A DNA stretch of 11,230 nt from an uncultured Bacteroidota bacterium (GTDB lineage Bacteria; Bacteroidota; Bacteroidia; Chitinophagales; Chitinophagaceae), in NCBI GenBank assembly GCA_946480675.1, contig CAMLKS010000045.1, forward strand, positions 1-11,230, written 5' to 3'. The translations under genes and the position numbers were made by a program. Below the pieces are notes generated by a model, which did no database searches, had not been told where the DNA came from, and was given only the letters and a program-made list of their open reading frames with translations. Positions 1 through 7,516 of this stretch are shown here, piece after piece. The number at the start of each line of letters is the position of its first letter. Position 1 is the first letter of the stretch.

Positions 1-1536
1 CAAAGCAAAACATCTCAAAAAAACAGTAAACGGCAAGGGGGTGAAACACGAAATGCGGATAATACACCGGAGACATCTGCTACAAATAGCAAGCCTGGAA
101 AGTCGGCGCCAAACAATCAGCAAAGAAAACAACAGAGTGTTGACGATACTAACAAAGGGCGTGGAAATAATGCAAGCAACACTGCGAGTAATAATAGTGG
201 TATAAATACCCCGCAGGCTAAAACGAATAATACCACGGGTGCGGTGCGGAATAAACCGACAACAGGTGGTGAAACGAAGAAGGCGAATTCAAGAACAAGT
301 GGTGGCAAAGGCAGCAATGATACAGGCAAATCATCAACAGCCAAAAATAAAAACAAGCAGGGAGGAAGTGATAGAACCCAACCGGAGCTCCGCAAAGAAG
401 AAACCTCGGATAACAGTACAGCTAAAAATGAAAATACTACGGATAACCAAACAGATAGTGCTAATAGTTCTGTTCCCAGGGATAATACCGGAAGTGGAGT
501 TGGTAGCAAAGTGCCGCAAGAGACTGTAACGCAGGGAAAGAAAGACATAAAATATGAGAGCGCTTTTGTAGCAGATAAAAACCGTGAAGGTGGGATAAAA
601 GTGAGCGATTATATGGATACTGAAAATGACGGTGAACAAGGAGGTGATGTGGCCGGGGATATCGTGCAGAAAGAAGAAAAACCACAAGCTAAAGGTGGTG
701 GCGGCGGTAGCACTTCAGCAGAAGAAGAAAAGAAAGAAAAACAAAACAGGAAAGGCAAATTTGATTTTGGAGCCAAGATGGGGTATGAGGCGGGCTTCGG
801 CTCTTACAACGCCAATAAAATAGTGGTAACGCCATATGTGCAGTACTCCATTGCACGGAATATTTCCATACTGCTGCAGCCTACAGTTAAATATGCAACA
901 ATCAACAAGACCGATATCGGTGATGCGCAGGCCTATTACAGGAAAGGAGCTACCCGGCTGGATTCCAACCACATATACATACCCAGTACAGATACATTTG
1001 TTGTGGACAGCGTAATACGCAGGTATTACCATTCGGGTACTTACGATTCTATATCTGTAAAAAGCGCTATAGCACAAAAAAAGTATTGGGAAATTGAATT
1101 GCCTGTGCTGCTGCAGTATAAGTTAAGCAAACAGCTTGGTTTCTTCTTTGGAGGTTCTGTAAACTTTAGTAAAGTGGTGCAGATAAAAGATGAACTAATC
1201 GAAACAAATGGATTTGCCTGGAAGGATAGCACCATTTACCCCGCTGCGCCCGATCCGAGTCCAAGGCCTGTAGTGCCAACAGGTGAAAGCAAAGTACAGT
1301 ATAACGGTAAGCCATTCAACGAATATACCGGCAACCTGTACCCCAATGCCACAACAAATCCTGTTCGTGTCAATCTGATGTTTGGTGTGGATTATCATGT
1401 AACAGACCGCTTGTTCTTTGATTTGCAATTGCAACAAAATGTATCAAACCTAAACAATATACCTAACAAGAGTGTAAGGGATATCTACAAACAATCTTAC
1501 ATACGGGTAGGTATTGGTTACAGGTTTAGTAAATAA
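1..1536 (+). CDS. Outer-membrane beta-barrel protein with long disordered N-terminal region (5' partial)
   Basis: The frame is open from the first base, so the true start lies outside the window; the GTG at 244 is only an internal codon. Of 511 visible residues, about 1-251 are hydrophilic and low complexity, rich in Asn, Lys, Ser, Thr, Gln and Gly, with a glycine run near nt 691-711. There are no predicted membrane segments in this part. From about nt 754 the sequence changes to alternating polar/aromatic strands (FDFGAKMGYEAGFGSY, VVTPYVQYSI, ISILLQPTVKY) and ends with an aromatic final strand, GIGYRFSK, as in small Bacteroidetes OmpA/PorT-like barrels. The barrel part is about 260 residues. 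In related Bacteroidetes proteins such a linker can follow a membrane-anchored or anti-sigma-like head; that part is not visible here, so this is only an inference. Substrate and role are unknown. Confidence 0.8.
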   Translation, partial: QSKTSQKNSKRQGGETRNADNTPETSATNSKPGKSAPNNQQRKQQSVDDTNKGRGNNASNTASNNSGINTPQAKTNNTTGAVRNKPTTGGETKKANSRTSGGKGSNDTGKSSTAKNKNKQGGSDRTQPELRKEETSDNSTAKNENTTDNQTDSANSSVPRDNTGSGVGSKVPQETVTQGKKDIKYESAFVADKNREGGIKVSDYMDTENDGEQGGDVAGDIVQKEEKPQAKGGGGGSTSAEEEKKEKQNRKGKFDFGAKMGYEAGFGSYNANKIVVTPYVQYSIARNISILLQPTVKYATINKTDIGDAQAYYRKGATRLDSNHIYIPSTDTFVVDSVIRRYYHSGTYDSISVKSAIAQKKYWEIELPVLLQYKLSKQLGFFFGGSVNFSKVVQIKDELIETNGFAWKDSTIYPAAPDPSPRPVVPTGESKVQYNGKPFNEYTGNLYPNATTNPVRVNLMFGVDYHVTDRLFFDLQLQQNVSNLNNIPNKSVRDIYKQSYIRVGIGYRFSK

Positions 1537-1573
1537 AAGGAAGCATGTAATGCTTCCTTTTATTTACTAAACC
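1523..1573. terminator. Bidirectional intrinsic terminator, 23-bp perfect inverted repeat
   Basis: Arms 1523-1545 and 1551-1573 are exact reverse complements around a 5-nt loop (TGTAA). The core is AAAGGAAGCA / TGCTTCCTTT, flanked by A-rich and T-rich tracts on either side, so it can act in both directions. The left arm includes the last codons and the stop of the barrel gene; the right arm lies 9 nt beyond the stop of the small minus-strand gene. It therefore probably ends both convergent transcripts. Confidence 0.85.
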
Positions 1574-1582
1574 CCCGATTGC

Positions 1583-1708
1583 TTATTTTATTACAAAGTA
1601 TCCCACAGCCAACCATATCAGGCCTTTAACCAGAAAGAACATAAATCCCCAAAAACCTATTTTACGCAGCCACTTTATGGCTTTGTTTTGTTTAGCTGCC
1701 ATTTCCAT
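1583..1708 (-). CDS. Small single-pass membrane peptide (41 aa), coupled to upstream monooxygenase gene
   Basis: Starting with ATG at 1708-1706 the frame reads 41 codons to TAA at 1585-1583. The peptide has a basic, amphipathic head (residues 1-17, MEMAAKQNKAIKWLRKI) and one hydrophobic, aromatic-rich segment at about 18-40 (GFWGFMFFLV, then a central Lys28 and Gly29, then LIWLAVGYFVI), ending in Lys. The start ATG shares a base with the TGA stop of the heme-monooxygenase gene (TGATG), a typical arrangement for translational coupling. A second in-frame ATG lies at 1702. A terminator hairpin follows 9 nt after the stop, as expected of a real last gene in an operon. I do not recognise a named family. 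Composition and context favour a real inner-membrane peptide, but function is unknown. Confidence 0.65.
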   Translation of the reverse strand: MEMAAKQNKAIKWLRKIGFWGFMFFLVKGLIWLAVGYFVIK

Positions 1709-2037
1709 CAGTTAGCTATTATTTCGTAGGTTTTAAAATCGCTGGTCATAGGCATTGGCCTGCCTTCCGCTTTTGCTTGTGCCAGGTCTGCAAAGCCCCT
1801 TTTATGGCCTTCCAGGAAAGCTTCAGATTTTGTCCAGTCTTTGAATGCCGTTTCAGTTTTCCAATAGCTTACTATCAGGTAAGCATCACCTTCTTTAGCA
1901 GGTTTTAATACATGCATTTCCAGGAAGCCCGGCATCAGGTCTATAGCCTTGGCACGGCTGCCAAATAGTTCTTCAAAACGCTCCCTGTATTCGGGTGTGC
2001 AATTGATATAGTTTACGGCAACAAATTTTTTGTCCAT
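1708..2037 (-). CDS. IsdG/HmoA-like heme-degrading monooxygenase (ABM-fold)
   Basis: This is a 109-residue protein of the antibiotic-biosynthesis-monooxygenase (dimeric alpha/beta-barrel) fold. The three residues that define the IsdG heme-oxygenase group are present at nearly the family positions: Asn9 (VNYIN), Trp68 (FKDWTKSEAF) and His78 (EGHKRG). Known members bind heme and open the porphyrin ring with reductant and oxygen, releasing iron; the exact product here cannot be read from sequence. The frame is open upstream to a GTG at 2073, but the ATG at 2037 fits the family length and lies just downstream of a good -7 box, so I chose it. Its stop overlaps the start of a small membrane peptide. 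porT lies 90 bp upstream on the same strand. Likely cytoplasmic, with a role in heme iron use or heme stress. Confidence 0.85.
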   Translation of the reverse strand: MDKKFVAVNYINCTPEYRERFEELFGSRAKAIDLMPGFLEMHVLKPAKEGDAYLIVSYWKTETAFKDWTKSEAFLEGHKRGFADLAQAKAEGRPMPMTSDFKTYEIIAN

Positions 2038-2055
2038 TCTTACAATTTTATGACA

Positions 2056-2063
2056 CAAAACTA
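2056..2063 (-). promoter_or_regulatory. Candidate -7 promoter box (TAGTTTTG) for the heme monooxygenase gene
   Basis: On the minus strand the sequence TAGTTTTG fits the Bacteroidetes -7 consensus TAnnTTTG and lies 18 nt before the ATG at 2037. A TTG about 23 nt further upstream is a weak -33 candidate. The box lies downstream of the alternative GTG start at 2073, which argues against that start. Confidence 0.4.
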
Positions 2064-2127
2064 TCCTTGCCACACAATTGTCATTTCAATAAACAGGAAA
2101 ATCAATTTGCAAAAACGGGAAAATAGA

Positions 2128-2832
2128 CTAACCCTCCAGATGGATGGAGATAACAATCATGCGTGTGTTTATCTGCTCTATCGCATTGCTTAAAGGAATA
2201 CGGGAATCTTTATATTGCTGATTCATCAGCCCCTGGCTCAGCTTTATTTCAGGAGAGAAGATAAAGTTGGGGTAATAAAACTCGAAGCCTACCCCTATTT
2301 CATAACCGGCATCAAAAGGGCGCACTTTCAAAAATTCGTCTCTGCGGCGCGAACGTGCATTTGCTGCCAGGTCAATATCAAACTTACCACCTGCCAAACC
2401 ATAAAAGCGGAAGTTGCCGATGCGGTCGCTTTTAAACTTCAACTGTAGGGGCATGTGCATATATATAGACTCTATCGAACGGTTATAGATGCTATCTGTG
2501 CCTACTACGCTGCGTGTATTTACCTTCAGGCGTTTTTCTGCAAAAGCGAGCGATGGTACAAAACGGAGATCTATAAACTTTGAAAGCCTGAGGTTACCCA
2601 TCAATCCAAGGTTAAACCCCGGGCCAAAGCGGCTCTCTATGATTTTAAAAGTATCCTGTTCTGTGAAAGATTCGGTATAGCGCAGGCGGTAGGAAGAATA
2701 ATTGAGGCCAAAGGTAATACCGAAATAATAGGCTTTGTCGTCATGCTCTGCCATGTTCAATACTTTACGTTGAGCGTGAGCATTAAAACATAGTATTGAA
2801 ATTAATATGGTTATTATAAAGCGATTGAGCAT
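2128..2832 (-). CDS. porT: PorT/SprT family protein, type IX secretion and gliding outer-membrane component
   Basis: This is a 234-residue protein with a signal peptide (MLNRFIITILISILCFNAHA, cleavage expected before Gln21) and a mature part that matches the PorT family pattern: QRKVLN after cleavage, YYFGITFGLNYSSYRL (about 35-50), GPGFNLGL (70-77), IDLRFVPSLAFAEKRL (87-102), FRFYGLAGGKFDIDLA (141-156), YEIGVGFEFYYPNFIFSPEIK (177-197) and a short C-terminal strand ending in HLEG. PorT is a predicted outer-membrane barrel protein needed for T9SS secretion of gingipains in Porphyromonas and for gliding (SprT) in Flavobacterium. The frame is open 30 codons further upstream, but only the ATG at 2832 puts the signal peptide at the N-terminus. 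It is followed by the heme monooxygenase gene on the same strand; that gene seems to have its own promoter. Presence of porT implies that this organism has a T9SS. Confidence 0.88.
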   Translation of the reverse strand: MLNRFIITILISILCFNAHAQRKVLNMAEHDDKAYYFGITFGLNYSSYRLRYTESFTEQDTFKIIESRFGPGFNLGLMGNLRLSKFIDLRFVPSLAFAEKRLKVNTRSVVGTDSIYNRSIESIYMHMPLQLKFKSDRIGNFRFYGLAGGKFDIDLAANARSRRRDEFLKVRPFDAGYEIGVGFEFYYPNFIFSPEIKLSQGLMNQQYKDSRIPLSNAIEQINTRMIVISIHLEG

Positions 2833-2903
2833 GCTATCCTTACTTAAAAAAAATAACGCTGAATACGAAGATACAGTATGTATCCAGTTAAACAACTGGG
2901 TAG

Positions 2904-2933
2904 CAAATGTACATATAAACAAACTTTAACAAT
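2904..2933 (-). promoter_or_regulatory. Candidate promoter of porT (TACATTTG, with ATTG 18 nt upstream)
   Basis: Minus strand: TACATTTG at 2911-2904 is an exact match to the Bacteroidetes TAnnTTTG -7 consensus. ATTG at 2933-2930 lies 18 nt upstream and suits the -33 TTG element. This predicts a leader of about 65 nt before the ATG at 2832. A 6-bp inverted repeat (CCAGTT, 4 nt, AACTGG; 2884-2899) lies at the expected transcript start and could form a small 5' hairpin. Confidence 0.5.
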
Positions 2934-2977
2934 AGCAGTGTCATGAATGATTAAATTTGGTTAAGGTCTGATAGTAG

Positions 2978-3079
2978 TATCAAGCGGTATCTACCGAAGA
3001 TGCAGAGAAGAAATTTCCGAAAGGACTTAAAATAGTAAAGCCTTATTTGCGCTATACACCCCAACCCGATCTGAACTAA
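2978..3079 (+). pseudogene. Possible 3' remnant of a lost plus-strand gene
   Basis: Between a TAG at 2975 and a TAA at 3077-3079, 33 plus-strand codons read like a normal protein tail, for example KFPKGLKIVKPYLRYTPQPD near the end. There is no ATG or GTG in the frame and no coding continuation upstream in any frame. The stop lies 2 nt before a hairpin followed by a T-run on the plus strand, as at the end of a genuine gene. I do not recognise the family. Inferred to be the tail of a gene whose 5' part was deleted; a chance open stretch of this length is also possible. Confidence 0.25.
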
Positions 3080-3081
3080 TG

Positions 3082-3111
3082 ATAAAGGCTTGCAAATTTG
3101 CAAGCCTTTAT
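3082..3111. terminator. Bidirectional terminator hairpin, 15-bp perfect palindrome
   Basis: Positions 3082-3096 and 3097-3111 are exact reverse complements (ATAAAGGCTTGCAAA and its complement); the central AAATTT would form the loop. On the plus strand it is followed by TGTTTTTATA. On the minus strand it begins 4 nt after the stop of the MGMT-like gene and has A-rich sequence before and T-rich stem end after, so it likely serves that gene. Confidence 0.75.
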
Positions 3112-3115
3112 GTTT

Positions 3116-3535
3116 TTATATTGGTAAGCCTTCTTTTTCGCGTTGCGCTACCAGGAAATCGGTGCCAAAACTGAGGCGTTTAGCTGTATTGCTTTTCAGG
3201 TCGATAATACGCCAGAAAGGCGCTATCTCATTCAGTGGCTTACCTTGTTGATAATCTTCATATGCTTTCTCCGCCACAATGCGAAGGAAGAGCCCCGATG
3301 TAATGGGGCAGGCATAGGCTGCATGGTATTCAGCAGCAAGGTCTTTCCGCATTTGCTGCAGGTTGGTAGCTGTGCCTTTGGGTATGTGCCGTACATAGTC
3401 ATCTACAATAGTAGGTGTGGCTATCAGCATTTTTACCCCTTCGGGTACATCGGCAAATGTTTTGTTGGTAATTTCGATTTTGTGGGCGATATGTGGATTC
3501 ATTTTTTCTGCCCAGGTTTTACGTTTGTAGGTCAT
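3116..3535 (-). CDS. MGMT/ATL-like protein lacking the catalytic cysteine
   Basis: The 139-residue product is a conserved bacterial type that I relate to the O6-alkylguanine-DNA alkyltransferase DNA-binding fold by its order of motifs: IPKG at 51-54 (like IPxG in MGMT), ACPITSG at 75-81, PFWRII at 106-111 where MGMT has PCHRV, and a closing QREKEGL at 131-137 like the final K/R-x-x-x-x-x-EG helix. The acceptor Cys and following His are replaced by Phe and Trp, so alkyl transfer by that site is not expected; alkyltransferase-like (ATL) proteins similarly replace the Cys, usually by Trp. Cys76 is the only other notable residue. The N-terminus (TYKRKTWAEKM) is basic. It may bind DNA, but this is inferred from motif comparison made by eye. 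The gene lies alone, 126 bp after the thioesterase gene on the same strand, with its own terminator. Confidence 0.55.
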   Translation of the reverse strand: MTYKRKTWAEKMNPHIAHKIEITNKTFADVPEGVKMLIATPTIVDDYVRHIPKGTATNLQQMRKDLAAEYHAAYACPITSGLFLRIVAEKAYEDYQQGKPLNEIAPFWRIIDLKSNTAKRLSFGTDFLVAQREKEGLPI

Positions 3536-3661
3536 TAGTAGTTTGTTTGTAATGGTTTCTCTCTTTCATTAGGGGTATGTCGGCAAGCCGGGTTCAGGTA
3601 ATAGCCCCATACGGCATAAATATCCTCAAAACATGTGATGCGGGTTTACAAAATCGGTAAA

Positions 3662-4048
3662 TTAATTGTCAATTTTGACCGGTTTTTTAAACGCATCGAT
3701 AGCCACAAAAGTAAAGGTGCCGGTGATGGCTTTCTGTCTGTCGAATGAATACATCTCTTCAATATATATCTCTACCAATACCTTCAGGCTGGTATTACCC
3801 ACATGTATTACCCGGCCGACCAGTTCTATAATAGTACCTGCAGGTATAGGTTTAGTAAAGTCTATCTTGTCTGATGATACAGTCACCATTCTTTTGCGGC
3901 TATATCTTGTAGCCGTTATAAACGCCACTTCATCCATCAGGTGCATGGCGGTGCCACCAAATAACGTATCATAGTGGTTGGTAGTGTTGGGGAATACGGC
4001 TTTGAATATTCTTGTTTCCGATTGTTCCAGTCTTTGTTCTTTAGTCAT
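3662..4048 (-). CDS. Hotdog-fold acyl-CoA thioesterase
   Basis: The 128-residue protein belongs to the cytoplasmic acyl-CoA hydrolase group (YciA/ACOT type), which splits acyl-CoA to free acid and CoA. Evidence is the hotdog signature NHYDTLFGGTAMHLMDEVAF (residues 24-43), with Asn24, Gly31-Gly32 and the catalytic-type Asp39, followed by SSDKIDFTKPIPAGTIIEL (58-76) and VGNTSLKVLVEIYIEE (83-98), both typical of the family. Length is usual for a single-hotdog subunit that works as an oligomer. The start ATG at 4048 is the only sensible one. It lies 69 bp downstream of nrdA on the same strand, but a terminator hairpin lies between them, so it is probably expressed separately or by readthrough. 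Chain-length preference cannot be told from sequence. Confidence 0.85.
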   Translation of the reverse strand: MTKEQRLEQSETRIFKAVFPNTTNHYDTLFGGTAMHLMDEVAFITATRYSRKRMVTVSSDKIDFTKPIPAGTIIELVGRVIHVGNTSLKVLVEIYIEEMYSFDRQKAITGTFTFVAIDAFKKPVKIDN

Positions 4049-4077
4049 CTTATTTCCGGTTTTTTGATAATAAATAG

Positions 4078-4103
4078 CGAAGCCTGCAACACGGCAGGCT
4101 TCG
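4078..4103 (-). terminator. Terminator of the nrdBA operon
   Basis: A perfect 10-bp stem, CGAAGCCTGC (4078-4087) with GCAGGCTTCG (4094-4103), and a 6-nt loop, begins 14 nt after the nrdA stop. On the minus strand it is followed by the T-rich CTATTTATTATC. Confidence 0.75.
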
Positions 4104-4117
4104 TTTATAAATAGATA

Positions 4118-6511
4118 CTATGAACTGCAGGTAACGCAGCCTTCTTCCATCCTGCAAGAAGGTGCTGTGAAATCGGTAGTGATATCGTCCAGGTCATTTT
4201 GAGCAGCGCTTTGTTCTATGGTTGGGATAACGGGCTCTATATCGTTGCTGGCTTGTTTTTCAATCGTGAACTGTACGGCCTGTGCCGCTGCTTGTGTGCG
4301 CAGGTAATACATACCTGTCTTCAAGCCCTTCTTCCATGCGTAGAAGTGCATAGAGGTAAGCTTAGCTGCTGTAGGATTATCAACAAACAGATTCAGTGAT
4401 TGAGACTGGCAGATATAAGCTCCACGGTCGGCAGCCATGTCTATGATGTTACGCTGCTTTATTTCCCACACGGTTTTGTACAGTTCTTTAATATCGGCAG
4501 GTATTTCATTGATGTGCTGAACAGAACCGTTGTTGGCAATGATGTTGTTCTTCATCGTATTGTTCCACAGGCCCAGTTGCACCAGGTCTTTTAGCAGGTG
4601 TTTGTTCACAATGATGAACTCACCGCTCAATACACGTCTTGTGTAAATGTTTGAAGTATATGGTTCGAAGCACTCGTTATTGCCCAGTATCTGCGATGTA
4701 GAAGCTGTAGGCATAGGCGCTACTAACAGGGAGTTGCGGACGCCATACTCCATTACTTCTTTGCGCAGTCCTTCCCAGTCGTGCCTGTCTGTAGGTTGCA
4801 CACCCCACATATCAAACTGGAACTGCCCTTTTGATAATGGTGAGCCTGCAAATGTTTCATACGTACCTTCGGTTTTAGCCAGGTCTTTACTGGCCGTCAT
4901 AGCAGCGAAGTACAGGGTTTCAAAGATGTTCTTGTTCAGCATCTTTGCCATATCGCTTTCAAACGGCAGGCGCAGCAGTATGAATACATCTGCCAGGCCT
5001 TGTACGCCTAAACCTATAGGGCGATGACGCATGTTTGAAGTACGTGCTTCTTCTACGGGGTAGTAGTTATTATCTATAATGCGGTTCAGGTTTTTAGCAA
5101 CATGATAAGTTACCTCGTACAGTTTTTCAAAGTCAAACTTGCCATCATTTACAAAGCGGGGCAGCGCCAGGGATGCCAGGTTACAAACCGCTACTTCATC
5201 AGGACTTGTGTACTCCATTATCTCTGTACACAGGTTGCTGCTTTTTATAGTGCCCAGGTTTTGCTGGTTGCTTTTTGAGTTGGCCGCATCTTTATACAGC
5301 ATGTATGGTGTGCCGGTTTCTATTTGTGATTCCAGTATAGCAAACCACAGCTCTTGTGCTTTGATGGTTTTACGTGCACGTCCTTCTGCTTCATAGCGCT
5401 CATACAGTGCTTCAAATTCTTCGCCAAAGCAATCCTGCAGGCCCGGTGCTTCGTTAGGGCAGAAGAGGCTCCATTCACCATCTGCTTCCACACGTTTCAT
5501 AAACAAGTCGCATATCCACAGGGCGTAGAACAGGTCGCGCGCACGCAGCTCTTCTTTACCGTGGTTCTTACGCAGGTCCAGGAATTCAAAAACATCCGCA
5601 TGCCATGGCTCCAGGTATATGGCAAATGCACCTTTTCGCTTGCCACCACCCTGGTCTACGTAACGGGCAGTATCGTTAAATACGCGCAGCATAGGTACCA
5701 AGCCGTTGCTGGTGCCATTGGTGCCGCCTATATAGCTACCTGTAGCACGTACATTGTGTATAGACAGGCCAATGCCACCTGCACTCTGCGATATTTTTGC
5801 TGTTTGTTTCAGTGTATCGTATATGCCATCTATGCTGTCATCCTTCATCGTCAGCAGGAAGCATGAAGACATTTGCGGTTTTGGTGTACCTGCATTGAAG
5901 AGGGTAGGCGTAGCATGTGTAAACCAACGCTCGCTCATCAGGTTGTAGGTTTTGATGGCATTCTCTATGTCATTCTTGTGAATGCCTATAGCCACACGCA
6001 TGTACATATGCTGCGGGCGTTCTACTACCTTGCCATCTATACGCAGCAGGTAAGATTTTTCCAGTGTTTTGAAGCCAAAGTAATCGAAACCAAAGTCACG
6101 ATCGTAGATGATAGAGCTATCCAGTAGTTCTGCATTGGCCTCTATTATCTGCATCACATCATCTGCAATCATAGGCAGGTGCTTGCCGCTGGCAGCATCC
6201 ACATATTGATGCAGGCGACGCATGGTTTCAGAGAACGATTTGGTGGTATTTTTATGCAAGTTGCTCACCGCTATGCGGCTGGCAAGCAGTGCATAGTCCG
6301 GGTGCTTGGTGGTAAGTGATGCAGCCGTTTCTGCAGCCAGGTTATCCAGCTCTGTAGTGCTTACACCATCGTAAATGCCTTCAATTACTTTCTTCGCTAC
6401 ATCTATCACATTCACCAGCGGGCTCAGGCTGTAAGATAGCTTTTCGATACGCGCCGTTATTTTGTCAAACTTTACGCTCTCGTGTTTTCCGTTCCTTTTA
6501 ATAACTCTCAT
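4118..6511 (-). CDS. nrdA: Ribonucleoside-diphosphate reductase, class Ia alpha (large) subunit
   Basis: This 797-residue protein reduces ribonucleoside diphosphates to deoxy forms. Residues 1-90 form the ATP-cone, the allosteric activity site ([18 protein letters not shown]...). The catalytic barrel shows the redox pair Cys217 (MSSCFLL) and Cys443 (AVCNLAS), and the active-site trio Asn426, Cys428 and Glu430 (SNLCTEI). Tyr735-Tyr736 (GMYYLRT) pass the radical to Cys428. The tail has the re-reducing pair Cys792/Cys795 (GCVTCSS) for thioredoxin. These positions are almost identical to those of the human RRM1 enzyme and differ from the E. coli NrdA numbering, so it belongs to the eukaryote-like branch common in Bacteroidetes. 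Full length, no missing key residue. It is the second gene of the operon, 39 nt after nrdB, and is ended by the hairpin at 4078-4103. Regulation: ATP/dATP through the cone, and the B12 riboswitch upstream of nrdB. Confidence 0.97.
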   Translation of the reverse strand: MRVIKRNGKHESVKFDKITARIEKLSYSLSPLVNVIDVAKKVIEGIYDGVSTTELDNLAAETAASLTTKHPDYALLASRIAVSNLHKNTTKSFSETMRRLHQYVDAASGKHLPMIADDVMQIIEANAELLDSSIIYDRDFGFDYFGFKTLEKSYLLRIDGKVVERPQHMYMRVAIGIHKNDIENAIKTYNLMSERWFTHATPTLFNAGTPKPQMSSCFLLTMKDDSIDGIYDTLKQTAKISQSAGGIGLSIHNVRATGSYIGGTNGTSNGLVPMLRVFNDTARYVDQGGGKRKGAFAIYLEPWHADVFEFLDLRKNHGKEELRARDLFYALWICDLFMKRVEADGEWSLFCPNEAPGLQDCFGEEFEALYERYEAEGRARKTIKAQELWFAILESQIETGTPYMLYKDAANSKSNQQNLGTIKSSNLCTEIMEYTSPDEVAVCNLASLALPRFVNDGKFDFEKLYEVTYHVAKNLNRIIDNNYYPVEEARTSNMRHRPIGLGVQGLADVFILLRLPFESDMAKMLNKNIFETLYFAAMTASKDLAKTEGTYETFAGSPLSKGQFQFDMWGVQPTDRHDWEGLRKEVMEYGVRNSLLVAPMPTASTSQILGNNECFEPYTSNIYTRRVLSGEFIIVNKHLLKDLVQLGLWNNTMKNNIIANNGSVQHINEIPADIKELYKTVWEIKQRNIIDMAADRGAYICQSQSLNLFVDNPTAAKLTSMHFYAWKKGLKTGMYYLRTQAAAQAVQFTIEKQASNDIEPVIPTIEQSAAQNDLDDITTDFTAPSCRMEEGCVTCSS

Positions 6512-6550
6512 GATATAAATATTATGGGTTAGATAAAATCCAATTGATAA

Positions 6551-7516
6551 TTAGAAATCTTCATCCAGTGAGAAAGACTGTGCGTCTTTGTTAGCCAATA
6601 CACCTGCTTTCTGGTAATCGCCCACACGTTTCTCAAAGAAGTTGGTTTTGCCTTGCAACGAAATCATTTCCATGAAATCGAAAGGATTTGTGGCGTTGAA
6701 CATTTTAGGATAACCGAGTTCTGCCAGCCACCTGTCTGCTACAAATTCTATGTATTGCTGCATCAGTTTGGTATTCATACCTATCAGGTCTACAGGCAGT
6801 GCTTCGGTGATGAATTCTTTTTCGATGGTTACAGCATCGCGGATGATACTGTACACTGCTTCCTGCGAAAGTTTATTGCTCAGCATGCTGTATAGCAGGC
6901 AGGCAAATTCGCAATGCAGGCCTTCGTCGCGGCTGATAAGTTCGTTGCTGAAAGTAAGGCCGGGCATCAAGCCACGTTTCTTCAGCCAGAAGATGGAGCA
7001 GAAGCTACCGCTGAAGAAGATGCCTTCTACAGCTGCGAAAGCTACTAGTCGTTCAGCAAACGAACCATTCTCTATCCAGCGCAGTGCCCATTCTGCTTTT
7101 TTCTTTACTGCAGGTACGGTATCTATAGCGTGGAAAAGCTTGTCTTTTTCCTGTGCATCTTTTATGTAAGTATCTATCAGCAGGGCATAAGTTTCAGAGT
7201 GGATGTTTTCCATCATTATCTGGAAACCATAAAAGCAACGTGCTTCCGGTAATTGCACCTCGCTCATGAAGTTCACCGCCAGGTTCTCGTTCACAATACC
7301 ATCACTGGCAGCAAAGAATGCCAGTACATGCGATATGAAGTGACGCTCCCCATCATTCAGGTTGGCCCAGTCTTTCAGGTCGCTACCCAAGTCTATTTCT
7401 TCAGCAGTCCAGAAGCTGGCTTCATGCTTTTTATACATCTCCCACACCTGCGGGTAATTGATAGGCAGTATTACAAACCTGTCTTTATTTTCCTTCAGTA
7501 ACAATTCTTCCTGCAT
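6551..7516 (-). CDS. nrdB: Ribonucleoside-diphosphate reductase, class Ia beta (radical) subunit
   Basis: The 321-residue protein holds the di-iron centre and tyrosyl radical for NrdA. All ligands are visible: Asp72 (ASDGIVNEN), Glu103 and His106 ([10 protein letters not shown]), Glu164 (AVEGIFFSG), and Glu198 with His201 ([10 protein letters not shown]). The radical residue is Tyr110, four after His106, as in mouse and human R2, so this is a true tyrosyl-radical enzyme and not a Tyr-less variant. The C-terminus SFSLDEDF is the tail that binds the large subunit and closely resembles the eukaryotic R2 tail. It starts at ATG 7516 and is the first gene of the operon. No Shine-Dalgarno sequence is visible; the region just upstream is A-rich. 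A leader of about 300 nt carries a cobalamin riboswitch, so expression should fall when B12 is plentiful. Confidence 0.97.
   Translation of the reverse strand: MQEELLLKENKDRFVILPINYPQVWEMYKKHEASFWTAEEIDLGSDLKDWANLNDGERHFISHVLAFFAASDGIVNENLAVNFMSEVQLPEARCFYGFQIMMENIHSETYALLIDTYIKDAQEKDKLFHAIDTVPAVKKKAEWALRWIENGSFAERLVAFAAVEGIFFSGSFCSIFWLKKRGLMPGLTFSNELISRDEGLHCEFACLLYSMLSNKLSQEAVYSIIRDAVTIEKEFITEALPVDLIGMNTKLMQQYIEFVADRWLAELGYPKMFNATNPFDFMEMISLQGKTNFFEKRVGDYQKAGVLANKDAQSFSLDEDF

Noticed and set aside
244..246. GTG as the start of the barrel gene
   Set aside because: The same frame is open to the first base with the same composition, so the gene begins outside the window.
117..548. Long minus-strand open frame of 143 codons opposite the barrel gene's linker
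   Set aside because: It is a Leu/Val/Phe-rich shadow of the Asn/Lys/Ser-rich coding strand; the plus frame continues into a clear barrel domain.
2038..2073. GTG at 2073 as start of the heme monooxygenase (12 extra residues)
   Set aside because: The extra residues are not family-like, the catalytic Asn would be shifted from its usual position, and the likely -7 box lies inside this stretch.
2833..2922. Thirty extra codons at the front of porT
   Set aside because: They would bury the signal peptide inside the protein and overlap the predicted promoter; ATG at 2832 fits.
3536..3661. Intergenic stretch between the thioesterase and MGMT-like genes as a hidden gene or promoter
   Set aside because: Only a 7-codon frame and no convincing TAnnTTTG box were found; nothing can be supported.
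5354..5866. Plus-strand open frame of 170 codons inside nrdA
   Set aside because: It lies wholly opposite the nrdA catalytic domain and shows no recognisable motif.
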